32,994 nt of DNA from Alphaproteobacteria bacterium (GTDB lineage Bacteria; Pseudomonadota; Alphaproteobacteria; Reyranellales; Reyranellaceae), in contig CANJHI010000046.1 in NCBI GenBank assembly GCA_947474005.1, forward strand, positions 1 through 32,994, in the 5' to 3' direction. The translations under genes were made by a program, and so were the position numbers. The notes under the pieces were generated by a model, which saw only the letters and a list, made by a program, of their open reading frames with translations, made no database searches and was not told the DNA's origin. Below are positions 7,681 through 16,256 of this stretch, one piece after another. Numbering within the stretch: position 1 is the stretch's first letter; the number at the start of each line of letters is the position of its first letter.

Positions 7681-8550
7681 TTATGACGCCTTGAACTTGT
7701 CGGGCAGGCGCTCCTCGTTGCCGAGCGCCACGCGACGAACACCTTCGCTGTCAGGGCTGGACGAAAAGCCGTCCTTCGAGCGCGGCGCCGGCGTTTCCAC
7801 GACCTTGTTCGACAACCGGCCGACACCCGTGACCTCGACGTCGATCGTATCGCCGACCTCGAGCGGCCGCGAGTTGGCGGGCGTGCCCGTCAGCAGGATA
7901 TCACCCGGCAGGAAGGTCATGTGGCGCGCGAGATCGGCGATCAGATAGCCGCAGTCGAAGATCTGCTCACTGACCGCGCCTTCCTGAACCATCTTGCCGT
8001 TCTTGTAGGACCGCAAGGTCGACTTCCGCACGTCGACGCCCGACACCAGCCCCGGCCCGATCGGGCAGAATCCGTCCATACCTTTCACACGCAACATCGA
8101 GCCTGCGTCCGTGTCGCGGAAGTCGTGGCATCCGAAATCGTTCGACGGCGCGAAGCCCGCAATGCAGTCCCAGGCCTCCTCGCGCGTGACGTTCTTGGTC
8201 ACCTTGCCGAACACGACGGCCATCTCGCCCTCGTAGTTCACGTACTTGTAGCCGGCGGGACGGACCAGTTCGCCCTTGTGCGCATTGAGCGCCGTCAGCG
8301 GCTTCTGGAAGTAGGTCGGCGTGGCCGGCGGCTTGGTCGTGTTGTTGAACTCGAAGTAACGCGAGATGTAGTTCACGTGCACGCAGACGATCTTGGTCGG
8401 CGTGCATGGCGGCAAGTGGACCACGTCCTTCTCGTCGCAGGTGCGTCCATCGGCGAAGACGATCCTGCCGTCCTTGAATTCCACCCAATAGGCGCTGCCG
8501 TCCTTGATGACGTGGCGGATTTCCTTCCGCGGCCCTTCCAAAACGCTCAT
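7681..8550 (-). CDS. FAH superfamily hydrolase/isomerase/decarboxylase (HpcE-like)
   Basis: A 289-residue protein of the FAH superfamily. The metal-binding E-x-E lies in VNYEGEMAVVFG and the partner Asp in PSNDFGCHDFRD; FLPGDILLTGTPANSRPLEVGD forms the family's closing loop. An N-terminal cap of about 60 residues comes before the core, as in 2-hydroxyhepta-2,4-diene-1,7-dioate isomerase and related enzymes. ATG 8548-8550 has a GGGAG site 7 nt upstream; an in-frame codon at 8592 lies within the upstream gene and was not chosen. The operon has two distinct FAH enzymes, this one and 5422-6354, which suggests successive steps on the ring-opened product. Confidence 0.85.
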   Translation of the reverse strand: MSVLEGPRKEIRHVIKDGSAYWVEFKDGRIVFADGRTCDEKDVVHLPPCTPTKIVCVHVNYISRYFEFNNTTKPPATPTYFQKPLTALNAHKGELVRPAGYKYVNYEGEMAVVFGKVTKNVTREEAWDCIAGFAPSNDFGCHDFRDTDAGSMLRVKGMDGFCPIGPGLVSGVDVRKSTLRSYKNGKMVQEGAVSEQIFDCGYLIADLARHMTFLPGDILLTGTPANSRPLEVGDTIDVEVTGVGRLSNKVVETPAPRSKDGFSSSPDSEGVRRVALGNEERLPDKFKAS

Positions 8551-8561
8551 CCGGCTGCTCC

Positions 8562-10892
8562 CTACTTCTTCGCCTGTTGAATTGCCCGCCACACGTTCTG
8601 CGCGGTGGCGGGCATGGCCACGTCCTTGACGCCGAGCGGAGCCACCGCATCCAGCACCGCGTTCATCACCGCTGGCATGGCGCCCACCGTGCCCGCCTCG
8701 CCCGCCCCCTTGGCGCCCAGCGGGTTATACTTGGTGGGCACCGGGTTGGACTTCACTTCCATGCTGCACATCGTGTCGGCGCGCGGCATGGCGTAGTCGA
8801 GGAAGCTCGCGGTGAGCAGCTGGCCGCTTTCGCGATCCCATATGACCTGTTCACTCAGGATCTGGCCGACGCCCTGAGCGACGCCGCCATGGATCTGGCC
8901 TTTCAGTCCCATCGGATTCATCACCGTGCCGACGTCGTCGACCACGGCATAGCGGTCGAGCTTCACCTCGCCGGTGTCGGGATCGACCTCGACCTCGCAG
9001 ATGTGACAGCCGTTGGGATAGGTGTCCTTCTCGCCGAGGAAGGTGGCGTTCTCGTAGAGGCCGCCCTCGAAACCCTTGGGCAGCTTGGTCGGATTGAAGG
9101 CGGCCATCGCGACCTGCTTCAGCGACACGCTCTTGTCGGTGCCGGCGATCTTGAAGGCGCCCTCGGCGAACTGGATGTCCTGTTCACCCGCTTCCAGAAG
9201 GTGCCCCGCGATACGCTTGCCCTTGGCGATCACCTTTTCGGCGGCGCCATAGAGCGCCGAACCGCCCAGCACCGTCGAGCGCGAGCCGTTGGTGCCCATG
9301 CCGAAGGCGACGCGATCGGTGTCGCCGTCGATGAACTGGACTTCGGCGGGATCGATCCCGAGACGCTCGTTCAGGATCTGCTTGAACATCGTCTCATGGC
9401 CCTGGCCCTGGTTCTTGGTACCCATGAGGAGCGCCGCCGTGCCGCTGGGATTGAAACGGATCTCGGCATATTCCGGCTGGGCGGTGCCGGCGGCCTGTTC
9501 GATGGCATTGACGATGCCGAGGCCGCGCAGCTTGCCGCGCTTCTTCGAATCCTCGGCGCGCGCCGCATAGCCCGCTACGTCGGCGAGCTCGATCGCCATG
9601 TCCATGTTCTTCTCGAACTGGCCGCAGTCGTAGAACGGCCCGACCGGGCTCTGGTACGGCAACGCGGCTTCCGAGAGCATGTTCTTGCGGCGAAGGTCGA
9701 CGCGATCGACGCCCAGCTCGCGCGCCGCCTCGTCGATCAGTCGCTCGATCAGGTAGATCGCCTCCGGCCGGCCGGCGCCACGATAAGGTGCCGTCGGGTT
9801 GGTGTTGGAGAGCACGCCCACCACGTTGATGTAGGCCTTGGGAATCAGATAGACGCCCAGCACCGTGCCGATCATGCCGAAGGGCGACAGCAGGTTGCGG
9901 TCCGAGCCGACATAGGCGCCGATGTTGGCCAGCATGTTGAGGCGCAGCGCCACGAACTTGTTGTCCTTGTCGAGCGCCAGCTCGATCTCGCCGATATTGT
10001 CGCGGCCGTGCTCGTCGGCCATCACCGCCTCGCTGCGCTCGCAGGTCCACTTCACCGGACGCAGCAGTTTGCGGGCCGCCCACAGCGTCAGGCGGTGTTC
10101 GACGTATTGCCAGCCCTTGGTCCCGAAGCCGCCGCCGACGTCACCTGCGATCACCCGCATCTTGCTTTCGGGCACCTTGAAAACGTTCTGCGCCAGCATG
10201 TTGCGCACGCGATGGGGATACTGCACGTCGGCATAGAGCGTCATGCGGTCCTCGCCGGGATCGTAGACGCCCAGCGTTCCGCGCGGCTCCATGTACTGGG
10301 CATGCACACGCGTAATCTCGTAGCGCCGCTTGATGACTTTCGCCGCGCCCTTGATCGCTTCGTCGGTCGCCGCCTTGTTGCCGCGCTCGACAAAGTTGGA
10401 AATGTTGTCGGGACAATCGTCCCACACTGCGGCGGCGCCCGGCTTCACCGTGTCGGCGGTCGAGGTCACGGACTTCAGCGCCTCGTAGTCGATCTCGACC
10501 AGGTCGACGGCGTCCTTGGCTTCGGCCAGCGACTCGGCGATCACCATCACCACCGGATCGCCGACGTATCGCACGCGGTCCGTGATGAGCGGCGGACGCT
10601 GCGGGGCATACATCGGCTTCCCGTCGGGACGCTTCCTCGGCATGTTGGCCTTGGGCATGCCGAGCCCGTCGGCCACGACGTCATGGCCGGTGTAGACCGC
10701 AAGCACGCCGGGCGCCTTGCGCGCCGCCTCGACATCGATCGATTTGATGAGCGCATGGGCATGCGGCGAGCGCACGAACACGGCGTAGACCTGGCCGGGA
10801 AGATTGACGTCGTTGATGTAGCGGCCCTGCCCGCGCAGCAAGCGCGGATCCTCGAACCGCAGCACCGGCTGGCCTATTCCATACTTGCTCAT
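8562..10892 (-). CDS. Molybdenum hydroxylase large (molybdopterin-binding) subunit, CoxL/xanthine dehydrogenase family
   Basis: A 776-residue MoCo-binding subunit of the xanthine oxidase family, which hydroxylates carbon in aromatic N-heterocycles, aldehydes or CO with water as the oxygen source. Family marks are GGGFGTKG (about 253-260), the form-II type loop [10 protein letters not shown] (RGAGR at 371-375, not the CO-dehydrogenase form-I AYXCSFR loop), a KNQGQGHET segment and the catalytic Glu732 in [16 protein letters not shown] 10890-10892 starts [21 protein letters not shown], the usual family start. The [2Fe-2S] and FAD subunits that normally accompany it are absent from the whole window. 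In this cluster it most likely hydroxylates the pathway substrate. Confidence 0.88.
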   Translation of the reverse strand: MSKYGIGQPVLRFEDPRLLRGQGRYINDVNLPGQVYAVFVRSPHAHALIKSIDVEAARKAPGVLAVYTGHDVVADGLGMPKANMPRKRPDGKPMYAPQRPPLITDRVRYVGDPVVMVIAESLAEAKDAVDLVEIDYEALKSVTSTADTVKPGAAAVWDDCPDNISNFVERGNKAATDEAIKGAAKVIKRRYEITRVHAQYMEPRGTLGVYDPGEDRMTLYADVQYPHRVRNMLAQNVFKVPESKMRVIAGDVGGGFGTKGWQYVEHRLTLWAARKLLRPVKWTCERSEAVMADEHGRDNIGEIELALDKDNKFVALRLNMLANIGAYVGSDRNLLSPFGMIGTVLGVYLIPKAYINVVGVLSNTNPTAPYRGAGRPEAIYLIERLIDEAARELGVDRVDLRRKNMLSEAALPYQSPVGPFYDCGQFEKNMDMAIELADVAGYAARAEDSKKRGKLRGLGIVNAIEQAAGTAQPEYAEIRFNPSGTAALLMGTKNQGQGHETMFKQILNERLGIDPAEVQFIDGDTDRVAFGMGTNGSRSTVLGGSALYGAAEKVIAKGKRIAGHLLEAGEQDIQFAEGAFKIAGTDKSVSLKQVAMAAFNPTKLPKGFEGGLYENATFLGEKDTYPNGCHICEVEVDPDTGEVKLDRYAVVDDVGTVMNPMGLKGQIHGGVAQGVGQILSEQVIWDRESGQLLTASFLDYAMPRADTMCSMEVKSNPVPTKYNPLGAKGAGEAGTVGAMPAVMNAVLDAVAPLGVKDVAMPATAQNVWRAIQQAKK

Positions 10893-10944
10893 GACGTCTT
10901 CACTCCCCGCAATAGATCGACTCTCGCTCGACTGGCCCGGACTC

Positions 10945-12174
10945 CTAGCCCAACGGCCCCATGAAGGCAGGGTCGGCATAGGTGTCCGACATCGGCTCCA
11001 GGCTCTCGGGCCACTCCTTGCCGACCTTGCGGCGCTCCGCAGCCGGGCGCGGCTTGCCGTCCCAGCCGACCCGCTCCATGTAATAGTAGAGCATCAGGCA
11101 GTGCCCGGCCGGATCAAGGAAGTGCGCGGCGTAGTCGACACCGGGATACAGCTCCGGCGGAATTGCATCGCTGAAGCTGACGCCGTTCTTCTTCAGAAAC
11201 GACACGGCATCTCGGAGCTGCCGGTAGCTGCCGACTTGAACACCCATCGAGGCGACAGAAGTGTCGGGGTTCAGACCCAGTGCACCGCGCAGGGCCTTGG
11301 GGAACAGCGATAGGCTGTGATGCTCGCCGCCATTGCGCAGAAAAACGCAACGATGGCCCTTGTAGGTCACTGCCTCGGTCCGCACGAAACCCATGGTCTG
11401 GGTATAAAAGGCCTCGGAGGCGCTGACGTCGGCCACGAACAGGCTCATCGGGCCGATGTTGGTGACCTTGAACGGCCGCGGCAGGCGCACGCCCGCCACG
11501 ACATACTCTTCGCTGCTGCGGTCCTGGATCGTGTTGCCGGTATTGATATCGACGCCCTTGGCGACGGCATCACGGACCTCCTGCTCCTCCGAGATCTGCG
11601 GCAGCTCGGGCTGCTCGCGGAAGGCGCGATAGTACATCGCCTCGGGCTTGCTGCGGCCGTCCCACCCGATCTGCTCCATGCCGTAGTAGAGCTCGACGGT
11701 GTGGCCGTCCGGATCGCGGATATAGGTGTGCCAGTTGCTGCCGGGCATGTCGCGACCGACGCGGCGGATCTCGACCTGCTTCTCGCGGAAGTAGTCGGCG
11801 GCGGCGAACACCTCGTCCATGGTGCCGACCTGCCAGGTGATCTGATTGACGGTGATGTCCTTGGCCACCGCGTCGTCACCGAAGATCGCGCCCAGCGACT
11901 TGTGCGCCAGCAGGAAGGCATGATGGTCGGAATTGTGGCTCATGAAGACGATGCGACCGTCTTCCAGGCGTTTGGCCATTTCCTCGCGGCCGGGATTCTT
12001 CTTCAGATCGCGGACGTCGGTGATGCGAAAACCCAGCAGCTTCGAATAGAAGTCGATGCCGCCCTGCAGGTCGGCGACATTGAAGCCGAAATGACCCAGC
12101 CGGCGGATCTTGAACGGCTGCGGATAGCGCAGGCCGCCGATATCGTAGGTCGCCGTCTTGTGAAGTGAGTCCAT
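10945..12174 (-). CDS. Tandem VOC-domain protein, dioxygenase-like
   Basis: A 409-residue protein made of two VOC halves, about 21-178 and 234-380. Each half ends in nearly the same tail, YYGMEQIGWDG and YYYMERVGWDG. The first half keeps a plausible metal triad: His28 (GHFGF), His84/85 (DHHAFL) and Glu161 (HTVELYYG). In the second half the aligned first ligand is Pro242 and the third is Met361 (HCLMLYYY), with only the middle His kept, so it looks catalytically dead. This is the reverse of typical extradiol enzymes, where the C-terminal half is active. AGGAGG precedes the ATG at 12172-12174. It sits between the regulator and the Mo hydroxylase. Substrate unknown. Confidence 0.8.
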   Translation of the reverse strand: MDSLHKTATYDIGGLRYPQPFKIRRLGHFGFNVADLQGGIDFYSKLLGFRITDVRDLKKNPGREEMAKRLEDGRIVFMSHNSDHHAFLLAHKSLGAIFGDDAVAKDITVNQITWQVGTMDEVFAAADYFREKQVEIRRVGRDMPGSNWHTYIRDPDGHTVELYYGMEQIGWDGRSKPEAMYYRAFREQPELPQISEEQEVRDAVAKGVDINTGNTIQDRSSEEYVVAGVRLPRPFKVTNIGPMSLFVADVSASEAFYTQTMGFVRTEAVTYKGHRCVFLRNGGEHHSLSLFPKALRGALGLNPDTSVASMGVQVGSYRQLRDAVSFLKKNGVSFSDAIPPELYPGVDYAAHFLDPAGHCLMLYYYMERVGWDGKPRPAAERRKVGKEWPESLEPMSDTYADPAFMGPLG

Positions 12175-12183
12175 GATGTCCTC

Positions 12184-12945
12184 CTACGCCTTCTTGCGCT
12201 TCGCCATGTCGAGCGTGAGCCCGGGAACTTCCGACGCCGCCTGTTGCACCGTCGTCCTGATGTGCTTCTCGATCAGCCCGCAGGCGAGATCGACGTTGCG
12301 CGCCAGCACGGCGTCGCGCAGGTCAAGATGCTCGTTCCGCCGCCGCGAGCGGGCATGGATCATGGTCAGCCAGTGGTAGCGGCGGGCCTGGTCGAACAGC
12401 TCGCTGCGAAAATGCAGCGACCACGGTGAGCGGCAGGTCGCCACCAGCGAGTCGTGGAAACGCTTGTGCCGCTTGCCCCATTCGCGCTTGACGCTGACCG
12501 GGTCGTCCTGCCGCGGCGGCGCCAGCTTGTTGAGCAGGAAATACGAACTCACGATCTCGGCTTCCCAGGCGTCGGTGCCGTGGCGGATCGCGTCGGCCAG
12601 CGTCCTGGTCTCGAGATAGACGCGCAGCTCGGAGAGATCGAGGAAGTCGGCCAGCGAGATCGGCGCCACCTGGAAGCCGCGGCCGGCCTCGGTGCGTGCC
12701 AGGCCCTCGGACACCAGGTGCGACAGCGCCTCGCGGAGCGTGCCGACACTGGTGCCATAGCGCTGCCGGAGTTCGCCGAAGCGCAGCTTCTGGTCGGGCT
12801 TCAGCACGCAGCACAGAATGTCCTCACGCATCTTGCGCAGCACGTCGAACGTGGCGGCATCTTCCAGGCTGACATCCTGCGGCGCCGTCGTGGCGGCCAG
12901 GTTCTCGATCGAACCCTCGAACGGCATGGCCAGGACTTTTCCCAT
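12184..12945 (-). CDS. GntR-family (FadR/FCD subfamily) transcriptional regulator
   Basis: A 253-residue regulator with an N-terminal winged helix (about 35-100; LRFGELRQRYGTSVGTLREALSHLVSEGLARTE holds the recognition helix). An all-helical FCD effector domain follows, with metal or ligand His residues in KRHKRFHDSLVATC and the C-terminal LIEKHIRTTVQQA. FCD regulators usually repress catabolic operons until the substrate or an intermediate binds. The ATG at 12943-12945 has a GAGGAG site. It lies 10 nt after livF and 9 nt before the tandem VOC gene, so it is encoded within the operon it probably controls. The operator was not identified. Confidence 0.88.
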   Translation of the reverse strand: MGKVLAMPFEGSIENLAATTAPQDVSLEDAATFDVLRKMREDILCCVLKPDQKLRFGELRQRYGTSVGTLREALSHLVSEGLARTEAGRGFQVAPISLADFLDLSELRVYLETRTLADAIRHGTDAWEAEIVSSYFLLNKLAPPRQDDPVSVKREWGKRHKRFHDSLVATCRSPWSLHFRSELFDQARRYHWLTMIHARSRRRNEHLDLRDAVLARNVDLACGLIEKHIRTTVQQAASEVPGLTLDMAKRKKA

Positions 12946-12955
12946 GATCGGCTCC

Positions 12956-13663
12956 TCAAACGCCCAGATAGGCTTCGCGAATGTGCGGCTGCTTCAAGAG
13001 ATCGTCGGGCAACCCGGTGGCCACGATCCGCCCCTGCTCCAGGACATAGGCGCGATCGGCGACACCCAGCGCCTTTATCACGTTCTGCTCGACCAGCAGC
13101 ACCGCAGCACCGTCGTCGCGCACCTTGGAGATGATCTCGAACATGTCGTCGACGATGGTGGGCGCCAGCCCCAGCGACGGCTCGTCGAACAGCACGATGC
13201 GCGGCCGGGCCATCAGGGCCCGGCCGATCGCCACCATCTGCTGCTGCCCGCCCGACAGTTCGCCCGCGAGCTGGAGCCGCTTGTCGCGCAGGATCGGGAA
13301 CAGGCCATAGACGCGCTCCAGCGACTCGTTGCGCGCCTTGCGTGCGGCCGCCAGGTAACAGCCGATCTCGAGGTTTTCCTCGACCGACATCTTCACGAAC
13401 AGACGACGCCCTTCGGGCACCAGGGCGATGCCGTGCGCGCAATAGTCGTACGGCTTGACGCGCGCCATGTCGGCGCCGTCGAAGCGCAGTTCGCCCTGCC
13501 GGTAGCGCAGAAGGCCTGCGATGGCGCCGATCAGCGTCGTCTTGCCGGCCCCGTTGGGGCCGATCACCGACACGATCTCGCCGGCATCGACATCGATGGA
13601 AACATCCCACACCGCCGGCGCATCGCCGTAGCTGATGAAGAGGTTGCGCGCTTCAAGCAGCAT
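12956..13663 (-). CDS. livF: Branched-chain-type ABC transporter ATP-binding protein
   Basis: A 235-residue ATPase with Walker A GPNGAGKTT, signature LSGGQQQM, Walker B IVLFDEPSLGLAP and a switch His region (LLVEQNV), the usual LivF make-up. It would power import with the LivG half of the fusion protein upstream. The start at ATG 13661-13663 gives MLLEARNLFISYGD as in homologues and overlaps the previous gene by 11 nt; a start at 13702 would add 13 unmatched residues. In this operon the imported compound is probably an aromatic or dicarboxylic acid rather than an amino acid. Confidence 0.9.
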   Translation of the reverse strand: MLLEARNLFISYGDAPAVWDVSIDVDAGEIVSVIGPNGAGKTTLIGAIAGLLRYRQGELRFDGADMARVKPYDYCAHGIALVPEGRRLFVKMSVEENLEIGCYLAAARKARNESLERVYGLFPILRDKRLQLAGELSGGQQQMVAIGRALMARPRIVLFDEPSLGLAPTIVDDMFEIISKVRDDGAAVLLVEQNVIKALGVADRAYVLEQGRIVATGLPDDLLKQPHIREAYLGV

Positions 13664-15401
13664 AGGCTTTACCGAGATAGATGCTGATGACGCGCGGATC
13701 ACGCATCACCTCGCGCGGCGCGCCGAGCGCAAACAGCTTACCCTCATTAAGCACCGCGACGCGGTCGGAGAGCTCGACCACCGCCCGCATCAGATGCTCG
13801 ACGAAGACGATGGTGGCGCCCTGCGCGCGAATGGCGCGCACCAGACGGATGGCATTGTCGACCTCCGCCGGGTTGAGACCGGACAGCACTTCGTCGAGCA
13901 AAAGGAGCTTGGGCCGGGCCGCCAGCGCGCGCGCAAGCTCGAGGAACTTGCGCTCATGCAGATTGAGTTCCGCGGGCAAGGCCTTCTCCTTGCCGGCAAG
14001 ACCCGTGAAGGCGATCCAGTGCAGGGCCTCGTCGTGGATCTCGGCAGCCGCACGGACCGGGCCGCCGAACGTCGCCGCCAGGGCAACGTTGTCGAGGACG
14101 GTCATGTTCACGAACGGACGCGGGATCTGGTAGGTCCGCGCCACGCCCCGGCCGGCAATTTCGTGCGCCGGCAGATGGCCGATCTGGACACCGTCGACAG
14201 CGATGGTCCCGCTGGTCAGCGGATAGAAGCCGGAAATGGCGTTGATCAGTGTCGTCTTGCCCGAACCGTTGGGCCCGACCAGCCCCAGGATTTCGCCCTC
14301 GCGCACGTCGAGGTCGACGCCATCCAGCGCCTGCAGGCCGCCGAAGCGCTTGGTGACGCCCCGCACCTCGAGAATGTTGCGCTCGCCGATCGGCCTGGCA
14401 GGAGGCGGCGCGATAGTCACGACCGCAGCAGCCGGTTCGGTCTGGGTGGCCCTCCGTCGTCGCAACCATTTCTGGACGGCGGGCACAACGCCGTCGGGCA
14501 GCCACAGGATGGCGACGATCAGGATGAGGCCCACGAGGGCCCGTCCGATCATGGCCTCGCCACCGCTGATGAAGGCATACAGCAGCGTCGTGATGAAGGT
14601 GGCGCCGATCGCCGGGCCGAACCAGTTCCGCGAGCCGCCGAGCACGCTCATGAGCACGACGTAGAGCGGGACGGTGAGTTCGAAGGTGCCGCCGACGGTT
14701 AGGAACCCGACATACATGGCGTGGATGCCGCCCACGGCGCCCGCGATGCCAGCCGAAAGCGCGAAGGCCACGAGCTTATAGCGGAAGGTCGGCACGCCCT
14801 TGGCCTCGGCCACGTCCTCGTCGTCATGGATGGCGAACAGGCCCATGCCGAGCCGCGAATGGGCAACCCACCAGGCGATGGCGAGCGTGAGCACACACAT
14901 CGCGAAGCCCAGGACATAGATGGTGCCGGTCTGCGAGCCCATGATGGCGGGCAAGGGCACGGCGCTCATGAAGACCCCGCCTCCGCCGTCGATCGGCGTG
15001 TTGAGGATGATCGTCGCGATCACGAAGGTGACGGCGAGCGTCAGCAGGGCAAAGAGCTCGCCGCGCAGGCGTTTCAGCCGGAAGACCACGGCGCCGATGC
15101 CCACCCCCAGCAGCGCTGCCATGGCGGCAGCCGCCGGCACCGTGGCGAGAAACGGAACCCCGAACTGCGTGGTGAGCGTGGCGGTCGTGTACATGCCGAC
15201 GCCGAAGAAGGCGGCGTGGCCCAGGCTGAAGTAGCCGGCAAAGCCGCTCAGCAGCGCCCAGCTCGTCGACAGCGAGACCCAGAAAAACACGAGATAGAAG
15301 AAGGACTCGTAGAACGCCGGCAGGCCGGTCGTCGGCAGGATCGCGAAGACGGCGATGCCGAGAACGGCGGCGAGCTTGGAAAGGCTGTCGGCTTTGATCA
15401 T
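13653..15401 (-). CDS. livMG: Fused ABC permease and ATP-binding protein (LivM-LivG)
   Basis: A 582-residue fusion. Residues 1-325 form a LivM-type permease with 8-10 hydrophobic spans and the FSLGHAAFFGVGMYTTA motif. A basic, Ala/Pro-rich linker (about 310-350) leads to a LivG ATPase with Walker A GPNGSGKTT, Q-loop TYQIPRPF and Walker B LLLLDEVLSGLNP. The usual LSGGQ-type signature reads LNLHERKFLELARAL, a divergent form seen in some LivG relatives. ATG 15399-15401 overlaps the LivH stop as ATGA. LivM-LivG fusions are known in alphaproteobacteria. It pairs with LivH, LivF and the binding protein encoded next to it. Confidence 0.9.
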   Translation of the reverse strand: MIKADSLSKLAAVLGIAVFAILPTTGLPAFYESFFYLVFFWVSLSTSWALLSGFAGYFSLGHAAFFGVGMYTTATLTTQFGVPFLATVPAAAAMAALLGVGIGAVVFRLKRLRGELFALLTLAVTFVIATIILNTPIDGGGGVFMSAVPLPAIMGSQTGTIYVLGFAMCVLTLAIAWWVAHSRLGMGLFAIHDDEDVAEAKGVPTFRYKLVAFALSAGIAGAVGGIHAMYVGFLTVGGTFELTVPLYVVLMSVLGGSRNWFGPAIGATFITTLLYAFISGGEAMIGRALVGLILIVAILWLPDGVVPAVQKWLRRRRATQTEPAAAVVTIAPPPARPIGERNILEVRGVTKRFGGLQALDGVDLDVREGEILGLVGPNGSGKTTLINAISGFYPLTSGTIAVDGVQIGHLPAHEIAGRGVARTYQIPRPFVNMTVLDNVALAATFGGPVRAAAEIHDEALHWIAFTGLAGKEKALPAELNLHERKFLELARALAARPKLLLLDEVLSGLNPAEVDNAIRLVRAIRAQGATIVFVEHLMRAVVELSDRVAVLNEGKLFALGAPREVMRDPRVISIYLGKAYAA

Positions 15402-16249
15402 AGCCAGTCCGGATCCCAGAGCAGGATCACGATCAGCACCGTAAACGACACGACCGGCGCCCAAGCCGGACTGAGCACCGCCATGGCGATCGATTCGGAG
15501 GCACCGATCAGCATGCCGGCCAACAGGGCGCCGAGCGGATTGCCGAGCCGGCCGATGATCACCACGGCGAACACCACGCCGAGCCAGGCCCAGATCTGGG
15601 ACGGCGCCAGGGTGGCGATCAGTGCGATGAAGGTACCGGCAACACCGGCATAGCCCGCGCCCATGCCGGACAGCAGGTAGGCGAGCTTCTTGTGATCGAC
15701 GCCATAGGCGGCGGCGATGTCCGCATCCTCGGCGGCGGCCCGCAGCGCCTTGCCGACATAGGTCCGCCGCAGCCACAACCAGGTGCCCCAGGCGAGCACA
15801 CCGGCCACGAGGCAGAGCACGAGTTCGAGAACCGGGATGTAGAACGGCCCGGCCTTGATCGACATCGTCGAATAATGCGTCTCGAAGCGGCGATAGTCGG
15901 CCGTCCAATAGAGCTGGATGGCGACTTCGAGGATCACCGCGAAGCTGAAGGTGATCAGCAGCGAGGCAAGCTCGTTCACCCGGAACTTGTCGAACAGCCA
16001 GTGCTGTGCGACGCCGATTGCGAACATCGCCGGCACGATGAGCATCGCCGACCACCACGGCTCGACATGGTAGGTCGTGCCGAGTTCGTAGGTGAGATAG
16101 GCGGCGAGGAAAGCGAGCGCGAAATGGCTGAGATTGACCAGCCGCAGCAGCCCCCAGCTCAGGCTGAGGCCGAGCGCCAGCAATCCATACATCCCGCCGG
16201 CCAGGACGCCCGAGATCAGCGCCTGGCCGAGAAGCGTTGCACTTGGCAT
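15398..16249 (-). CDS. livH: Branched-chain-type ABC transporter permease
   Basis: A 283-residue inner-membrane protein with about eight hydrophobic segments. It carries the LivH motifs GGMYGLLALGLSLSWGLLRLVNLSHFA near the N-terminus and GVDHKKLAYLLSGMGAGYAGVAG in the coupling-loop region. The ATG at 16247-16249 is 7 nt from the end of the binding-protein gene, and its stop overlaps the livMG start. It would form the heterodimeric translocation pore with the permease half of livMG. Confidence 0.9.
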   Translation of the reverse strand: MPSATLLGQALISGVLAGGMYGLLALGLSLSWGLLRLVNLSHFALAFLAAYLTYELGTTYHVEPWWSAMLIVPAMFAIGVAQHWLFDKFRVNELASLLITFSFAVILEVAIQLYWTADYRRFETHYSTMSIKAGPFYIPVLELVLCLVAGVLAWGTWLWLRRTYVGKALRAAAEDADIAAAYGVDHKKLAYLLSGMGAGYAGVAGTFIALIATLAPSQIWAWLGVVFAVVIIGRLGNPLGALLAGMLIGASESIAMAVLSPAWAPVVSFTVLIVILLWDPDWL

Positions 16250-16256
16250 TACGCGA

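Noticed and set aside
8562..10892. Aerobic carbon monoxide dehydrogenase large subunit
   Set aside because: The active-site loop is [10 protein letters not shown] rather than the form-I AYXCSFR, and the CoxS/CoxM genes are absent, so a CO-oxidising role is not supported.
8577..10964. 795-codon plus-strand frame antisense to the Mo hydroxylase subunit
   Set aside because: Mirror of a real gene; no recognisable domain and a composition typical of antisense frames in high-GC DNA.
15402..16058. Upstream in-frame extension of livMG by about 219 codons
   Set aside because: The extension overlaps livH out of frame and is Arg-rich and non-hydrophobic. The ATGA junction at 15398-15401 is a normal start for the permease.
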